DNA of 64,000 nt. It comes from Lineus longissimus. Taxonomy: Eukaryota; Nemertea; Pilidiophora; Heteronemertea; Lineidae. The position numbers were made by a program, and so were the translations under genes. Position 1 is the first letter of the stretch; every line of letters begins with the position of its first letter. A model generated the notes under the pieces. It was given only the letters and a program-made list of their open reading frames with translations, was not told the origin of the DNA and did not search any database. The stretch is from assembly GCF_910592395.1 (NCBI RefSeq), contig NC_088309.1:1738501-1802500 (forward strand), read 5' to 3'. Positions 1-13,535 of this stretch are shown one piece after another.

Positions 1-2941
1 CGGAAATTATCAGTTACCAATATATCTTTTGAGGCAAGCATAAGATTCAGTGAATGATTTACCGGTCGCTTCGTGTCTTTAGTATATAACGGTTGTTACT
101 CGAAAGAAAGGCTTACACTATCAAAGACACAAAATCTTTAGATATATGCGAGTTCTTTTATAAGCCTAGTCGCTTGTTCCCACTACCACTTTAGTCGTAT
201 GTACGTCCATGTGCTGAAGACTTCTGATACTATTTCTGACCGGGAACACTCCTAGCGGTGTTGCTTTCTTCCGCGCCGCTTGTAATTCCAGAGACATTCG
301 CCTGTCTGCAACCTAAGCAGGTGTTCGGCGTCATAACCTTGATATCAGTTCTTGAGGGCGCAGGTGATGAGCAATATGGAAGAAATGGTATGATCTTATG
401 TACTAGCTTACCGCGAAGGACGAAAACCCGATAATACTAATGGATCGCGGTATGTTTTGTGATAAAAAAACTTGCCTATCAGCGAGGACACAATCGTGGC
501 ATTTGAACCTACGCGACTAATTTAACCAGCAATTGGTTTTAGTGAGGGAACGGTCTCCCAAATATCTGATGAACTGAAAAAAACTTTCATTAGCACCAGG
601 AAGTCACGAAGGTGCATTGATGAAGTCAAATCAAAAAGAAATATAACCCGCGAATTGCAAGCCTCTGTAGCCTATAAAAGTACACTCCCCGGCGTCTAAA
701 AAGCGTATACACCGCAGCCAGGTATGCATATTTACAAACCTTCTATAGAAATAATGTACACACGGCTCGTGGTTATCATACATATTTCAGACTAGTCTGG
801 ACATACAATGTGTTGCAAGCAACAAAACATTTCCACAAGATTATAATCAAGTTCAGAATACCGAACATATTTCGACTGTCTGCAAAACGTCCAACAAATT
901 AAACCTCGAGAGTCCATTTTAGTTGGTTATCCGCATATTGGGTTCCATCATTTCAATATCTTCACAATTGAATGCAAATATGGACGAGGAATTGGTATGC
1001 AGAACCACACTATGATGGGCTATTGATTTCTTAGCTTAAGAATGTGAATAACAATCGATTCTGTCGAATGTTCTTATTTCCGCTTAATAACAATTTCGCG
1101 TCTAGACGCTAACCTGAGGATAATATGTCAATCAAAATGCCTGTTGAAGACGGTGCATTCCATCCAACCCTCGTTGAAGTCACTGTACTGATGCAAAGCG
1201 ACGATGGTACTAAAAGACTGATACAGATTGGGATTTGTGGCATACGAGTACGTGTGGTTCCATTCATCAGCGATATCAAGAGGATCAAGACGGGATCTTT
1301 TGCTTCAAGCGATAAACACGTAAGGTGTTGTCAGCTTAGGAATCGGTCAATTTAATTCATACAAAATACCGCTCAAGGGGACAAGGGCAAGGTCACATTG
1401 ATTTACGGCTGGTGATCTCCTATAACGACATCATTTCAAGTTGGAAATGAATAAATGTGTCGAACCCTTCCCCGAGAAGAAAAAGGCCAAGTGTCGACTG
1501 ACTTTCGATCTCCTCACCGGGTACATAGCTTACATTGACTGCTTCATAAACTGCTCACTTATTATTATGTACATGTAAATATTCGAAAGCACCTCATACT
1601 TGTTGACATTTTTTGCCAAAAGGCGGTAATTTTATCAGTCCACACGCCTTTCAGTTGTCTGTGTTGTATATTCAACAATTATGGTCTTGTCAGGTATCGA
1701 GTTCTAGAATACGCCAGCGTCTTGACAAATAATGTTAGCCCCCAGAGGCCATATGCTCAAACACTGCCATTGAGATTCTAATCTAATCAATGACAACTTC
1801 AATCAGCAATGGAACACAACACTCCGCTACCCAATGTCATTACTCTTTTCAGCGAGGAGATTTCGGGAATGTTTTCTTGGCCTTCCCAAGGGGTGCTCAC
1901 TCTCCCTGGCTTCCTATAATCCAATTTACACGCACTGTAGAAGATATTTGATAGAAGTCGTAGAATTTGGAGTAGAGCCAGCTGGTGTACATCGGTTGAG
2001 CCACACGCAGGCTTGGGTTTTTTCCCGTTACCAGGTACGCTATCAGAGAAATACAATGCCCAATTTGTACGTAATATTAAATATCACCAATCACTTGAGG
2101 AGATGTAGTTCCACTTTTGATGCAATCATGTAGTTTCAAATTGAGTTTACCTATCATTTATTCATTCGCGACAGTTTTATTACTGTATCTCCTGAGACAG
2201 GGTTCAAATCCATCGAGAATAAAATTTGGTGTAAAAAATGTACAGAGGGACTTGCGGCCCTGAGGGAGTCCCGTAACAACGAAATACGGCATGACGTAAC
2301 TGATTCCCGCCGGCTGGAGTAGGGACAGGCATTATCGAGATTGGATGTACAACAATGGATAAAGTGGTCTCTTGCCACAAACAGGATTGCTTTTGGTTGT
2401 TGTTTTCGCTGCTGGCGATATTCCTTAAGGACCATTTCATGTTTTAAGACCAATTCACGCTTTATTACATTGACATAACAGTTGTATCACATTGTATTTG
2501 ATATGTACGGCGTGATATGGTATGGCGTGCTATATACATGATATGACATGATATAAGACTCTTATATCACATTACTTGCCATCCATTGTTCTAAAAACAC
2601 AATTATCTAATACGACTAAAACTGGAACGAAAACCAAAAAATGTGCTTATCATCTAATCCTATTAGAACTTGAATGGTCTGGAAAAAATCACAACCACCA
2701 AAATCAAGAAAAATTAGATTCTACAGAATGTTTCAGAGGAACCTATTGACGACATTTTCCTCTTAATTTCAAAATAAGAGCTTGGGGCGACGACACGAAC
2801 TCTCACTTGAAAGGTCTCTTTGTTGTTTGATCAGGCACCTGGCGCATACAAGATGTATCCTTCTTTGGCTAACATCGCTGATCTGCCATGCTAAAGAAGA
2901 TGCTCCGAGCAAGGAGAAAGGTCTCTAGATAGAAACACCTT
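1..2941. other. No gene seen
   Basis: AT-rich sequence. Open frames are short, overlap on both strands and carry no family motif. A weak ATATG/TGATATG-rich patch lies at 2500-2560. Confidence 0.6.
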
Positions 2942-3166
2942 CACCCGCAGAGATTTGACATCGCGACGTTGATTGAGAAGTTCACTGCGCACCCGCAGAG
3001 ATTTGACATCGCGACGTTGAGAAGTTCACTGCGCACCCGCAGAGATTTGACATCGCGACGTTGAGAAGTTCACTGCGCACCCGCAGAGATTTGACATCGC
3101 GACGTTGAGAAGTTCACTGCGCACCCGCAGAGATTTGACATCGCGACGTTGAGAAGTTCACTGCGC
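2942..3166. repeat. 44-bp tandem repeat, five copies
   Basis: Units start at 2942, 2990, 3034, 3078 and 3122, each beginning CACCCGCAGAGATTTGACAT and ending AGAAGTTCACTGCG. The first copy has four extra bases (ATTG); the rest are essentially identical, so the array is young. It is GC-richer than its surroundings and ends in TGCGCATGCGTGCATG. Confidence 0.95.
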
Positions 3167-6100
3167 ATGCGTGCATGTTTTGAAAATAGGAACTTGAATT
3201 TAAATTTCCATCGTCCATATACGAATATTGTAAACTGCCTATTATCCGTAGGCATTTTATTTTATTTTGTTTTAGTGGGTTTTGTAAATAATCTAGATGA
3301 GCAAAATTGAAACGAAATCGCCATCGAATATTTGTTGCTTTACTTATAAAGTGAAATTCAGTCTCAATCTCGAACCGAAATTGAACATATCTTTCCTTCT
3401 TCGATTTGAAAAGTCATGCGATGCGCCAAGTATGAACCAACATGGCAACAGACAAACACTCTTATTTACTCTAATGGATTGAATAGACAAGGTTCAGGTG
3501 GTCATTTCCCCAACTCCAAATCAACATTATATGCCCTCTCCAATGGTAATGGCATCGGAAGTAACTAAAAGCCCGACCGTGTGCGACAACCATTCCAAGT
3601 GTGCACCCCACTAGATATTAATTAGCATCCCCCATATCTGTTACTAATCAAAGAGACATGCTTCATCGCACGCAAGTATGATTAGTGTCCGGTGACCAGA
3701 TTTTATCTGAATTATCTGAAAGCAATTTTTGCACGATATTGCCAATTTGTAAATAGGCTACAACACGAGATCCATTTACTAATGTCAATATATTACTGCT
3801 ATGTGGCGGTGTAGATCCACTTGGTTAATTTACGTGAGGTGATAACATATATATGGCAACCTGGCGTTTTAACCCACAAATATATCTTGTAAGCAACGAG
3901 GAGAAACATGTCGATGTGAAGAAGCTCATCGGCTTGCTCGGTTTCTGAATGAATTGTTACGGTATACAATGTAATATTGAGGAGTTCACTGGAAATGGCT
4001 GGATAAACGTTGCAAAATTTAATAGGCCATGCCAGAGTGTTGGTTGATTATTAATTCATGCTGTAAACGCATGGTCTTATCAATTTGATACTAAAAAAAA
4101 CATCATCACTTAACTCCAACCCCATAATAACCTTCCAACAATTTGTCAGTACTTTTTTCATCAATCCCGATGACATTTTTGATGAGGCGTTATATTGCCA
4201 TGGTATGCTTTAATGTCTTCCCTCTGTCCTTCGCTACGATACTCATTTATTGATAATAAAATACTTGGCCGGTAGCCTAATCATAACAATCAACCAGTAA
4301 GTATTACCAATACACTAAGGATGATGGCGACATATTTAAGGCAGCCATTCAATAAATTGTCGGGGCATTGCCTGTGCAAACAAGTTTCAGTACGAGGATA
4401 TACCGTCTCTACCAACAATATGGTAAAGGCTGTGACAGAATTTGAGGGCCGTATACATGCTTCCCGAAATTGGTGGCTTGCATTGGAACTAACTTTTTCC
4501 CCCTTGTCCGTCATTAAAGGCATTCAAGTGTGTTGGTCAACCATGACTATCTCCTTTGTCCCTCCACCATAAGGCCTAGTTTCCGCTTATGACATCACTA
4601 TTTCGGACACTCAGCGCCCCATTTCTGGAAAGGTGTATAATGCGATAAAAAATCACTCGTTTGCGAAGCGCTGTTGCCTGTTTTCCCAAGACAACTCCGC
4701 GCAGACAGACAGGTTTCGACGACGGCGACAGGAAGCCGGCGTAGTGGATTCTCGGCTTTACATCATTGAATTCGATCATTCCGGATCTAACCAAAACAAG
4801 ATTGTATTCAATTAATTCTTGCTATAACTGATAACAGCGTTTGATAATAATAATCACTGATCAATAAAGTTTCTTTCTACACTACGATGCATGCATAAAG
4901 CCATTCTAACGTTTGTGTTGCAGACATCTGTGCATCAGACTAGTTGTGCGATAGGCATCTAATTAAAGCTGCATATAAATCACCAGACCTTCGCCTCAGT
5001 CAACACAATAAAGAGCTGTTGATATGGAAAGTGATTGAAGGCCTGTTGCAACCATGTATGGATGCTCCCCTGACATGTAGGCTCATGGCGAATTCAGACT
5101 TTTCAAAGAAGGCTGTAGGAACGTTGAATAAGATACGATTTGCGACGTGAGAAAACAAATTCTACCGCGAGAAAAGTCGCCTCCACTGCACATGCCTTAA
5201 CAATCGTGACTGAGTACCAGGGAAAATGCGGCGTGAGTAATCGCACAAGTTGCTGAAAACACAAGTCTCCCGGCTGACCGACCACCGAATCCTTCATCCA
5301 TCTAAGTCAAATTGAGTGCCAATGTCCCAAGTGTGTTGCTGGCCGTTTTCGTCTCAGCAAGAGGATATGAACGGCAGCCTAATTTTGATTTGATAGATCA
5401 AGTAAAAGATTGGGCGCTGGCTTGTACGGTTGAAAACAAACATCTAGTATATATGTCACAGCAGCCCATTAGTTGCACCCCGCCAACTGGCCAAGGCTGT
5501 CGCAATCTTTCACTCAGTCTCACAATGGGTTGGAATCATATATGCCATGAAACTGTGGATGGTCAATATTTCACTTGAATCCCAAGGGGAGGCGGTCCAT
5601 TTGGTAGTCCATTTGGTGTTCAGAGGAGTCGCTTGAAATACTTCTTATTCAAAGTCGCTTGTTTTCTGCAAGCCGGAAACTTGTTGCAAAACACACCCTG
5701 ACTAGGAATTCCAAGATTTAAGTTAAGTCAGAAACGTTTTCATTCATGTGGTCTGACATGTCATGATTATCAATTTACCACCACAAAAAGTTAAAACTTG
5801 CTCATGATATTGCGGGAATTTTTCTTTCGGGTAACCAACGTTGACATTCTCCTCTGTTCTGTTTGATCCAAGATGTTTTCCGTAGGTATCACATTTCATA
5901 AATGAAACCCGATATTAAAACTACAGCAATATCGGGGATGCTGATGGAAATGTTAATGAACGTCGGCATAAAAGTGCATTACCTCCAAACAGTCAGTCAT
6001 GAAAATAGCTCCACGCATGGGCCTTACATTGCAAAATACATTACAGAGCCGGGACTTCCGCCTGCGCAGAAGGCTAGAATGATATCTCTTGGAATAAAAA

Positions 6101-9079
6101 CGGTACCATGATGCAATGCGAACCAGACAAGCTGACGTTGATATGAGATTCGTCAGGCACAACCTGTGTACACAATATTGCTGGGCAATCTTCAAGATGC
6201 AATTAAAGATTCCTATATCTCCCCTATCAAGGCATTTGTTGGCCATTGCGAGGGGCTATCAATCACTATTTATCGTTCGTCCTGTCCAGATTTAGATATG
6301 AACACGGGATGTTATGATGGACCGCGGCATTCATAAGGCACGTTCTTATTCAGTGGGAGAACAAAACACGGGAAAGTACGTTGATTATATACAAGCTTTT
6401 AGTGGTAGACGTATATAATGATTAATTTCGCCAAGATGGACGACTTCCGTAATCGGGGTGGGAGCACCTAAAGTAATGTGCATAGAATGTTCGTGTGTAC
6501 ACATTTTGGGTCAGAATGTTGCTTTTGAAGCTTGCTGCGTATCCACGAATCTCCAGTACCTTTCAGGATCAATATATAGCCCAAATACATAAGTGTGTGC
6601 ATAACGCACATACTTTTAGGTGCTCCTAGCATTGGCGCGCAAAAAACAGTACAAGAAGAGAAATAATAGGCAGAAACCTAGCCAAGATGTCATCCAAACA
6701 ACAAGATGGCTTCCATCAAAAATGCATTTCATCCAGTCCAGAGAAAAGCTGGCCTTATGTGATAACACGCAGAGAAACACTAATCCGCCAAAGAGTGTGG
6801 TGCAGGTAATCAGGCAGAAGCAAAAAAAAAGTACAAAGTAGAAACGACCATTTTCTAGGATATTTATTTTTACATCAGCATAGAAAGGATTTCCTCTATT
6901 CAAAGACTGGAAATGAGCAAACACGATTTACCACTAAAGCAATATCCATCCATCCAATTGGTATCGTGTCCACAATGAGGGATCGAGACTTTACCTGGGC
7001 TGCCAAATGTGGGCATATTAGATTTAGACTTCGGGAAAGATGATGTTGATTTTTTTACTTAGATTTGATTACGTATAAAGCACTTTTGTTGCTGTTAATC
7101 CTCTTGCTGGGAGAAATCGTGTTTAAGGCTAAATGTAGGTTTGTTACCTCAAGCGCACTTATCGATAAAAATTACCATCGTCGTGGTAGTGCCGAGTATC
7201 TATACGTGCCAAACGTGTTGTGTAACTTGGCATGTATCTAGTCTTGTTATGTCTTTGTCCAAACTCAGTTTAGTTATTTGCCATCATCGTCATCAATATA
7301 CTGAGAAAATCGTGGTGCGGCAAATCTCTGCTGTTGATGCTTGAAAAAGCATGATGAGCAAACATTGCCGTGAAAATTGATATGGACCTAAACTCCGACT
7401 TCTCCGCCTTGCCCCCCGCGGCAGAAATCATTCACCACGGGAGCTCTTCCACCAAACAAGTCTCCGTAAGAAGAGGTGGCAATCACACTTATTTCGGTGC
7501 GCTAATCTCAGGTAACTCCCAGTAATAATATCATCGTTAATGGAGTTTATTTCGGGTTACCACGAATGCATCATTATGAATACTGTGCGTCAAAGTGTCA
7601 CTACGAATGATAAAACTGAACTTAACAGATTCTGGACAACCAAAATGATATTCAGCAATGAAACGAACCTATCGCAATCCACGCTGTGCATGGTGGGAGC
7701 GTGGTAATAATGCGAACATGTAGCAACGTCATCCTTTAATGTCCACGCGCAAGATATTTTAATTTCGACCCAATGAGAAGACACTTATAACTAATAGAGA
7801 CGGTTTATCCGTCAGTCATGCACTATCTGCTGAGAGAAATATCATTCATCCTAAATCGATTTCAGGACTATATTTAGATTTTCATTTCTATTTGATTGCT
7901 TCGTGTAAGATTCAATTTAAAGGATAGCTTTATCTCGGGGACATGTTCAAGTCATTGAAAAGTCTTAATAACTCGAATGAGTAGTCGATAATCTTCATCA
8001 AAGGCAGCCAAGTATAGCAAATTGTGTGGGATATGTTAGTAATGATGTTTCATGCCCTTTGGTATGGTTTGAAGTCAGATACATATACTAGGTTACACAA
8101 ATTGTATATGTTATATTTGTTCGGTACTTGTACATTCTTTCTTTCGACCTATTTCATGTGTATTAGCACATTTTTCTGAAGATATTTTCGTGTATCTGGT
8201 CACTGAATTGTTCATTCATGACGAGGATTTCCCGATAAATTGCCGCTTTTGTTCAGTACATTCCTCTGGTCTTTGAGAATATTTTCCAATGATTTTGCCT
8301 CAACCAACCATTAATTATTCTAGTTAACTTAGTATTCACCCCAGTGTCATCATATCCCCTTACTGTTTCACCGACTCATATTTCTTTCATTGAATTTCCA
8401 ATCCAATTTTCCGCAACTTTAGAACTGAAAGCTTCCGTAACGCGATTAATTGAATGTGTATCATTGTAATAACTGCTCCATGGCAGGATCACCTGAGACT
8501 TTTCCGATGAAAGTTTTAGAGATTTTTGTATGATCGACTTGCAATTCGTCGTTTCATGATGGGAATATCGTCGAGGTTTAAAAGGTTACGACTGACGTTT
8601 CCGTACGATGCCCCTCTACCTCAAGCATTATCCGCATCACTAAGAAACCTGAAAGCTTCTGTACGTACTAACGTTACTTAAGTGTAACATAACGGTATAA
8701 GCCATTAAAAGTGCGCGGGCTGGTTTTCGTTTCTGTAACTCAGTTAAGCGACGGAATGAGTTGTTGGCTCATTGCCGCCCGGTAGATGTAGAGGGGCTGC
8801 CTCCTTGAAGCGTCGTTACAAAAGATTGAATCCAACGTCCAGACATCTCGGACAAATAAGAGAGATCTCTGTGTTATGAGTGTACGTCCAAACCGAAATA
8901 CAATCTATGACAGAAGTGCAATTCGATACGCGATAATTATGTATGTCAACAGAAATCTGAGATTGGTAACTCCTTACACTAGAGAAGTTACAACCCGACT
9001 TGTAATCGATCGCTACATGTCTGAATCACCTTACCAATTAATTCTAGTGCAGATCGGTGAGGACTCTGGAATAAACATG
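3167..9079. other. No gene seen
   Basis: About 5.9 kb without a recognisable exon or repeat array. The longest open frames are about 100 codons and look random in composition. Confidence 0.55.
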
Positions 9080-9290
9080 CTTCGAACAGATGACACTTCT
9101 GCGACGACCTTTAATTCGCGATGGAGATGCAAACTGAACAGTGTGTCCCAAGAAGAAGGAGTAGGTTGATAACGTTTGGCGACCGAGCCTTCTCCACTGC
9201 AGCCCCAAGGCTCTGGAATCAACTTCCACGCAGTGCGAGAGAATGTGCCAGCTTAAATCCTATCTCTTTGGTCGCTACCACTCCTTATAT
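9080..9290 (+). mobile_element. CR1/L2/Jockey-like LINE ORF2 C-terminal fragment, frameshifted
   Basis: The plus strand reads RSRLITFGDRAFSTAAPRLW then NQLPRSARECASL. The string (Y/F)GDRAFSxAAPRLWNxLP is a very common signature near the C-terminus of CR1/L2/Jockey-type reverse transcriptases. The likely preceding part (LRTDDTSATTF) is in a different frame, so the copy is frameshifted. No other RT block is recognisable nearby. A TTA/TTG-rich stretch near 9355-9375 might be its 3' tail. Confidence 0.72.
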
Positions 9291-12200
9291 GTCTCTCTTT
9301 TGTAAAGTGTCACCGATCACTCTGAGTGGATTCGGGCACTATAAATCATTTAAATATTATTATTATTGTTGTTATTAACTTTATCTTTCACCTGGAGTCG
9401 AAAAGTGATCAAAGCGAAATGATTAATTGGAACCATCACGTGACTGACAACGACTTTCAGACATGTCTCAAATGCAAAAAAAATGCTACATGTACCTGTC
9501 CGACTCAAAATATACCGGTAACAATTTCGGAATTTACAGAAATATACACATTTGTGGTTAGAGAATCTGTATATCGGAAGTACAATGTATGTTACGAATA
9601 AAGAATACTTGGCAGCGTTGGGATATGTCAGTGCAGCTTATTGTCTTTTGTTTCATCGAATTTCAACCACTGAATCACAAAGATAACGAAAGGTATGATC
9701 CAGCTATTGTAACACAGACTTCAAAGTAAATTGTAACTGAAACTGAAATAATGATACTGAACGATATATTAGTATCCAAGAATTACGAATATACTAGCAT
9801 CTCATTGGGGCTTACATTAACGTACTTCTTCAAAGCTTTGGTACCATTGAAGCAAATATATATAAGGTGAGCTCGCTTATATATTTTGGATGAAAGCAAA
9901 TAAACCAAGTTAAGAAGTCTTTTTTAAACATGACCAGGTTGAATATACGGAATGATAATGGCTTTAGATTCGACGACGCAGGCGATTTTTTTTTAGACTT
10001 AAAGGATTTGCGAGGGTTTGATAATAGATTTTCAATCCGAAAGCTACACTTCACTCCATTCATTCCTCTCTCGAGATTTAGGAGTGCTGTCACATAGCAG
10101 TTGTGCAGCGATGTAATGGCTTTTCAAGGGGAACTTCTCCTGGATCACGTTGCACTCTTTACACGCGAGCTCGGCCTTGCTCTTGATTACTAAGGAGAAC
10201 ATAAGCGTATGTTGTGGTGTCTGCCTACATTGTACATGGACTGATGAATGTACATTCTTTGTTTGTGAAATGCATCTTATTTCCCAAGAGCATCGCAGCA
10301 GATTGCTGTATCTATTTTTTCTTGGCGGGTAGGAAGAATTCCGAAGATAAGATACACGAACTGATCTGCTGAGGGTCAAGGGCAAAGCTAGTGATTCTCC
10401 AGATCGGTCGGTCGGGTCGAAGCCAACAAAGCCAAATAGATTATACCTGCATGTTTCCACAGTTTCTTTTTCGTGTCCCTCTGCCAAGATTAAGTAATTT
10501 CCCGATAGTGAGGACTGGCGAAGCGCAGGTGGTAAGCATCGATATTCTGTAAGTCAGGCAAGAAAACGTCTCGTCGTTTTTCTTACTCCTGTTGAAGACT
10601 TTACTCGTAGTCATCATCTGACGTTTACTTCTATTGTTGCTTGCACGTCATGAGGTAATTTATAAGAAAACCACAGAAACAGCCATCACTTTCAGGACTA
10701 AATCGGACGAAAATTACTTAAGTCACTGAGGTCAATCAAGTCGTCGTCAGCGCTATTTGCTATCGCCATTGATCTGCACTGGCTTCAACGTGGAATCCAA
10801 CCACTGCAGCGTTCTAGCCATCATCAAAACAGATTTGTCGTGGTCACTCAATACGTCTTCAGCACCAACTACATTTGGGGCGGACCTCTCAATGGTCACT
10901 CAACCTCAATAAGATGGCCAACTTAAACACTCAAACAGCTCTCAACAGCAAGCTTCATCAGTCGGATTTCGATATTGTCTCCAACAAAACAACCACTATG
11001 GTCGTGATTGGTAATCCAGACAGATTTGTCACAGCGACAGATTGTGCCAAGAAAGTGATTTTTTGCCTTCTTTTCATCATCGGTTCAGGAAATTATTGTC
11101 TGAAGTTAATGCAATCTTGGAAGGGAGCGCGCTGATGAACTCGATGTCAACAAAAGCTTATTCAAATTTTGTTGGGAAACTTTCCAGGAACGTGCCTGGT
11201 TTTTCATCAAACTCGCAATTTTCACCATTTTGGCGTTTACTTAAGCTAAGTCTGACTTGTGTATTAGAACACTGGAGTAACTAATACTACAGATAACGTC
11301 AACGACTGTAAGAACATTCAGTGCTTATCTTTTTAAGTGGAATGTTTAGGGAGTCCTAGACATGACTTTTAATTCAAGTTTAGGGTGGTTAAAGCCATAA
11401 ATTGTATTAAAGTCACCATCTAAAATACCGGTAAGCAACCTTTCCCAAACACACGTTATATTCTGACACTCGGTAAATTGTGCACTCCACATACAGGCGA
11501 TCACATGTTCTAAAATGCTTTGGTCATCGGACATCAGTGACTGTCAGCGAAAAAAGTTAGGCCTCGTTTACATCATACATGTAGCGGTCATCGGTGTCGC
11601 GACAAGGACCGCTAGGTTTGATCTTGATGGCAAAGATTCACCTTGAACTCTTTTAGAATAGATCTCAATACCTCGCTGTAGGTTCTTGGCTATCTGATGA
11701 AGACTGCTCGGGTACACTTCAAACTATGATCTGCATTTTTTGTCTGCCCGAGTGGTCTCGATTAGAGAACTAAGGATTTTCAGGGAGGTATCACATCTTT
11801 AAGCATGACAACCGCCAGTGAATCGCTCGCTGTACATTCTAAATGGAAACACACGCATCGAACTCCAGAACCTGGGGGCCAATTTGAACATGTAGCAGGA
11901 AATCATTTTCAAAATAGCACAATGATACCAAAGATGAGAAACAGAAGCTCTTTCCGAAAGAAAAGTAACCAACCCTAAGATCAAAGGAACTGTGAAACAA
12001 ATGATCCGCTGTTCTCAAAGACAGGTTTTTATTTGGCTATTTTATATATTTCCTGCAGCGTAAGCAATCTCTGTAGCTCTGAGATGTTCGTTTCAAAAAC
12101 CTGTGAGAAATAAAAAAAGAATAAAAAATACTACCAAGACTTGCATTAAAAACAGACGTGGAATTCTTTTCGTAGACAAAACCTAATTGAGCAAGGTTAT

Positions 12201-12829
12201 CAAGGTTCTTGCTTATTTATATGACACCAATTTTGTTTTTGCAGTTTCAGTTCGTAACATAATTCGTTCCTGCTCGCTGCTGCATCAACAACTTAAATGG
12301 TGTAACTACAGTAATTTGTCATGAGAACTACGACTCGGAGCAAATTACTGTTCCCTTACTTCTTTTTTGAAGAAGCTTGGGAATGTCATTCAGTATATCA
12401 ATAAAAAATTGAAATCTACACCATTTCTTATTTACCGTTACAGCTACTTATCAAAATATCTACAGTATATCATATCTTGTGTTTTTGGCTATTCGTTTAT
12501 GCCACAAAATACAACTATCAACCATCAAATGTAATTCTATTCTGTTTTCGTTCTGTTCATTAAAGGCACAAAAACGAAGCCCTATCCTGTTAACAGCAAT
12601 CTAACACAAAATTCCTCTTTCAGAAAATAAACAGCTCGCTGGAGGCAACTTCATTAAATCTTAATACCAACACCTCGAGTGTCTTAACGGTTAGAATGCA
12701 TTTTTAAACATGTTCTGGTGCACTGTTAATTGCCTTTAGGGGATATTTACAATAGATCTTAGCCTTTGTTTAAAGTGTTGCAGCTGCCTCTAATAGGTTT
12801 AATACACCAATGAAGCGAACTGATATTGA
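9291..12829. other. No gene seen
   Basis: Contains a 147-codon minus-strand frame (10487-10044) with no recognisable domain and no splice support, plus a TTA/TTG microsatellite near 9355. Otherwise plain non-coding sequence. Confidence 0.5.
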
Positions 12830-13535
12830 AAGTGGTAAATGACAGTAATGGTTCAGCCTTGAAATAATATCAGGGAAGAAAGCGATGACCCCGATGCTAA
12901 AGCATGTGTTTCATTGGTTTGCCCTTATCGGTTTAGACTACTGACCCTCATGAAATCTGCCTCGTAGGGGTTGATGTTAGATTTGCCTTGGTAACCCTGG
13001 TAGAACAATTGGAATTTAGGCCAAGCTGCAAGCAGGCTTTGTCGAAAGACAATAGACCGTTGTCATCTTGGCGCACGAAATATTTATCAGTTCATTTGTG
13101 ATGAATGGTTTAGGAATGAGGAACTGCCTTTCCCAAGGCGTCTTGGTAGGCCAAATCATCAAATGGGCAGTTATAATGGCAGGGATAAGTGAAAGACTGT
13201 AATTTCAAAGATAAATTATCAAATACATAATGCTGTGATAGTTTCCAATAAGCTATATATTCTCCATGGCGCCGCAACAACATCTGCCGAAAAGTGATAC
13301 AGTGAAATACTGTAATCCCAAAGAGAAAAAGATCTAATAAATAATACTAAGATTGTTTCCAATAAGCTTTATATTCTCTGCCGCGCTGCAACAATATCTG
13401 CTGAGCTGGTTTCACCGATGAAACTAAAGTGGTAAATAACAGGAATGGTTCAGCCTTGAAATAATATCAGGGAAGAAAGCGATGACCCCGATGCTAAAGC
13501 ATGTGTTTCATTGGTTTGCCTTCATCGGTCAGTCT
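12830..13535. repeat. Nested direct-repeat cluster (A-B-B-A)
   Basis: A block of about 105 bp at 12830-12935 (with TCAGGGAAGAAAGCGATGAC and TGCTAAAGCATGTGTTTCAT) recurs almost unchanged at 13430-13535. Between them a 113-bp unit with GTTTCCAATAAGCT followed by TATTCTC occurs twice in tandem, from about 13199 and 13312. The two A blocks are far more alike than the two B blocks. Confidence 0.85.

Noticed and set aside
2190-2216. B-box-like GGGTTCAAATCC suggesting a tRNA
   Set aside because: No box A at the right distance and no stems.
2942-3166. CRISPR-like array
   Set aside because: Units are contiguous with no unique spacers, and the genome is clearly eukaryotic.
10044-10487. 147-codon minus-strand frame
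   Set aside because: No domain, no splice context, random-looking composition; such lengths occur by chance in 64 kb.
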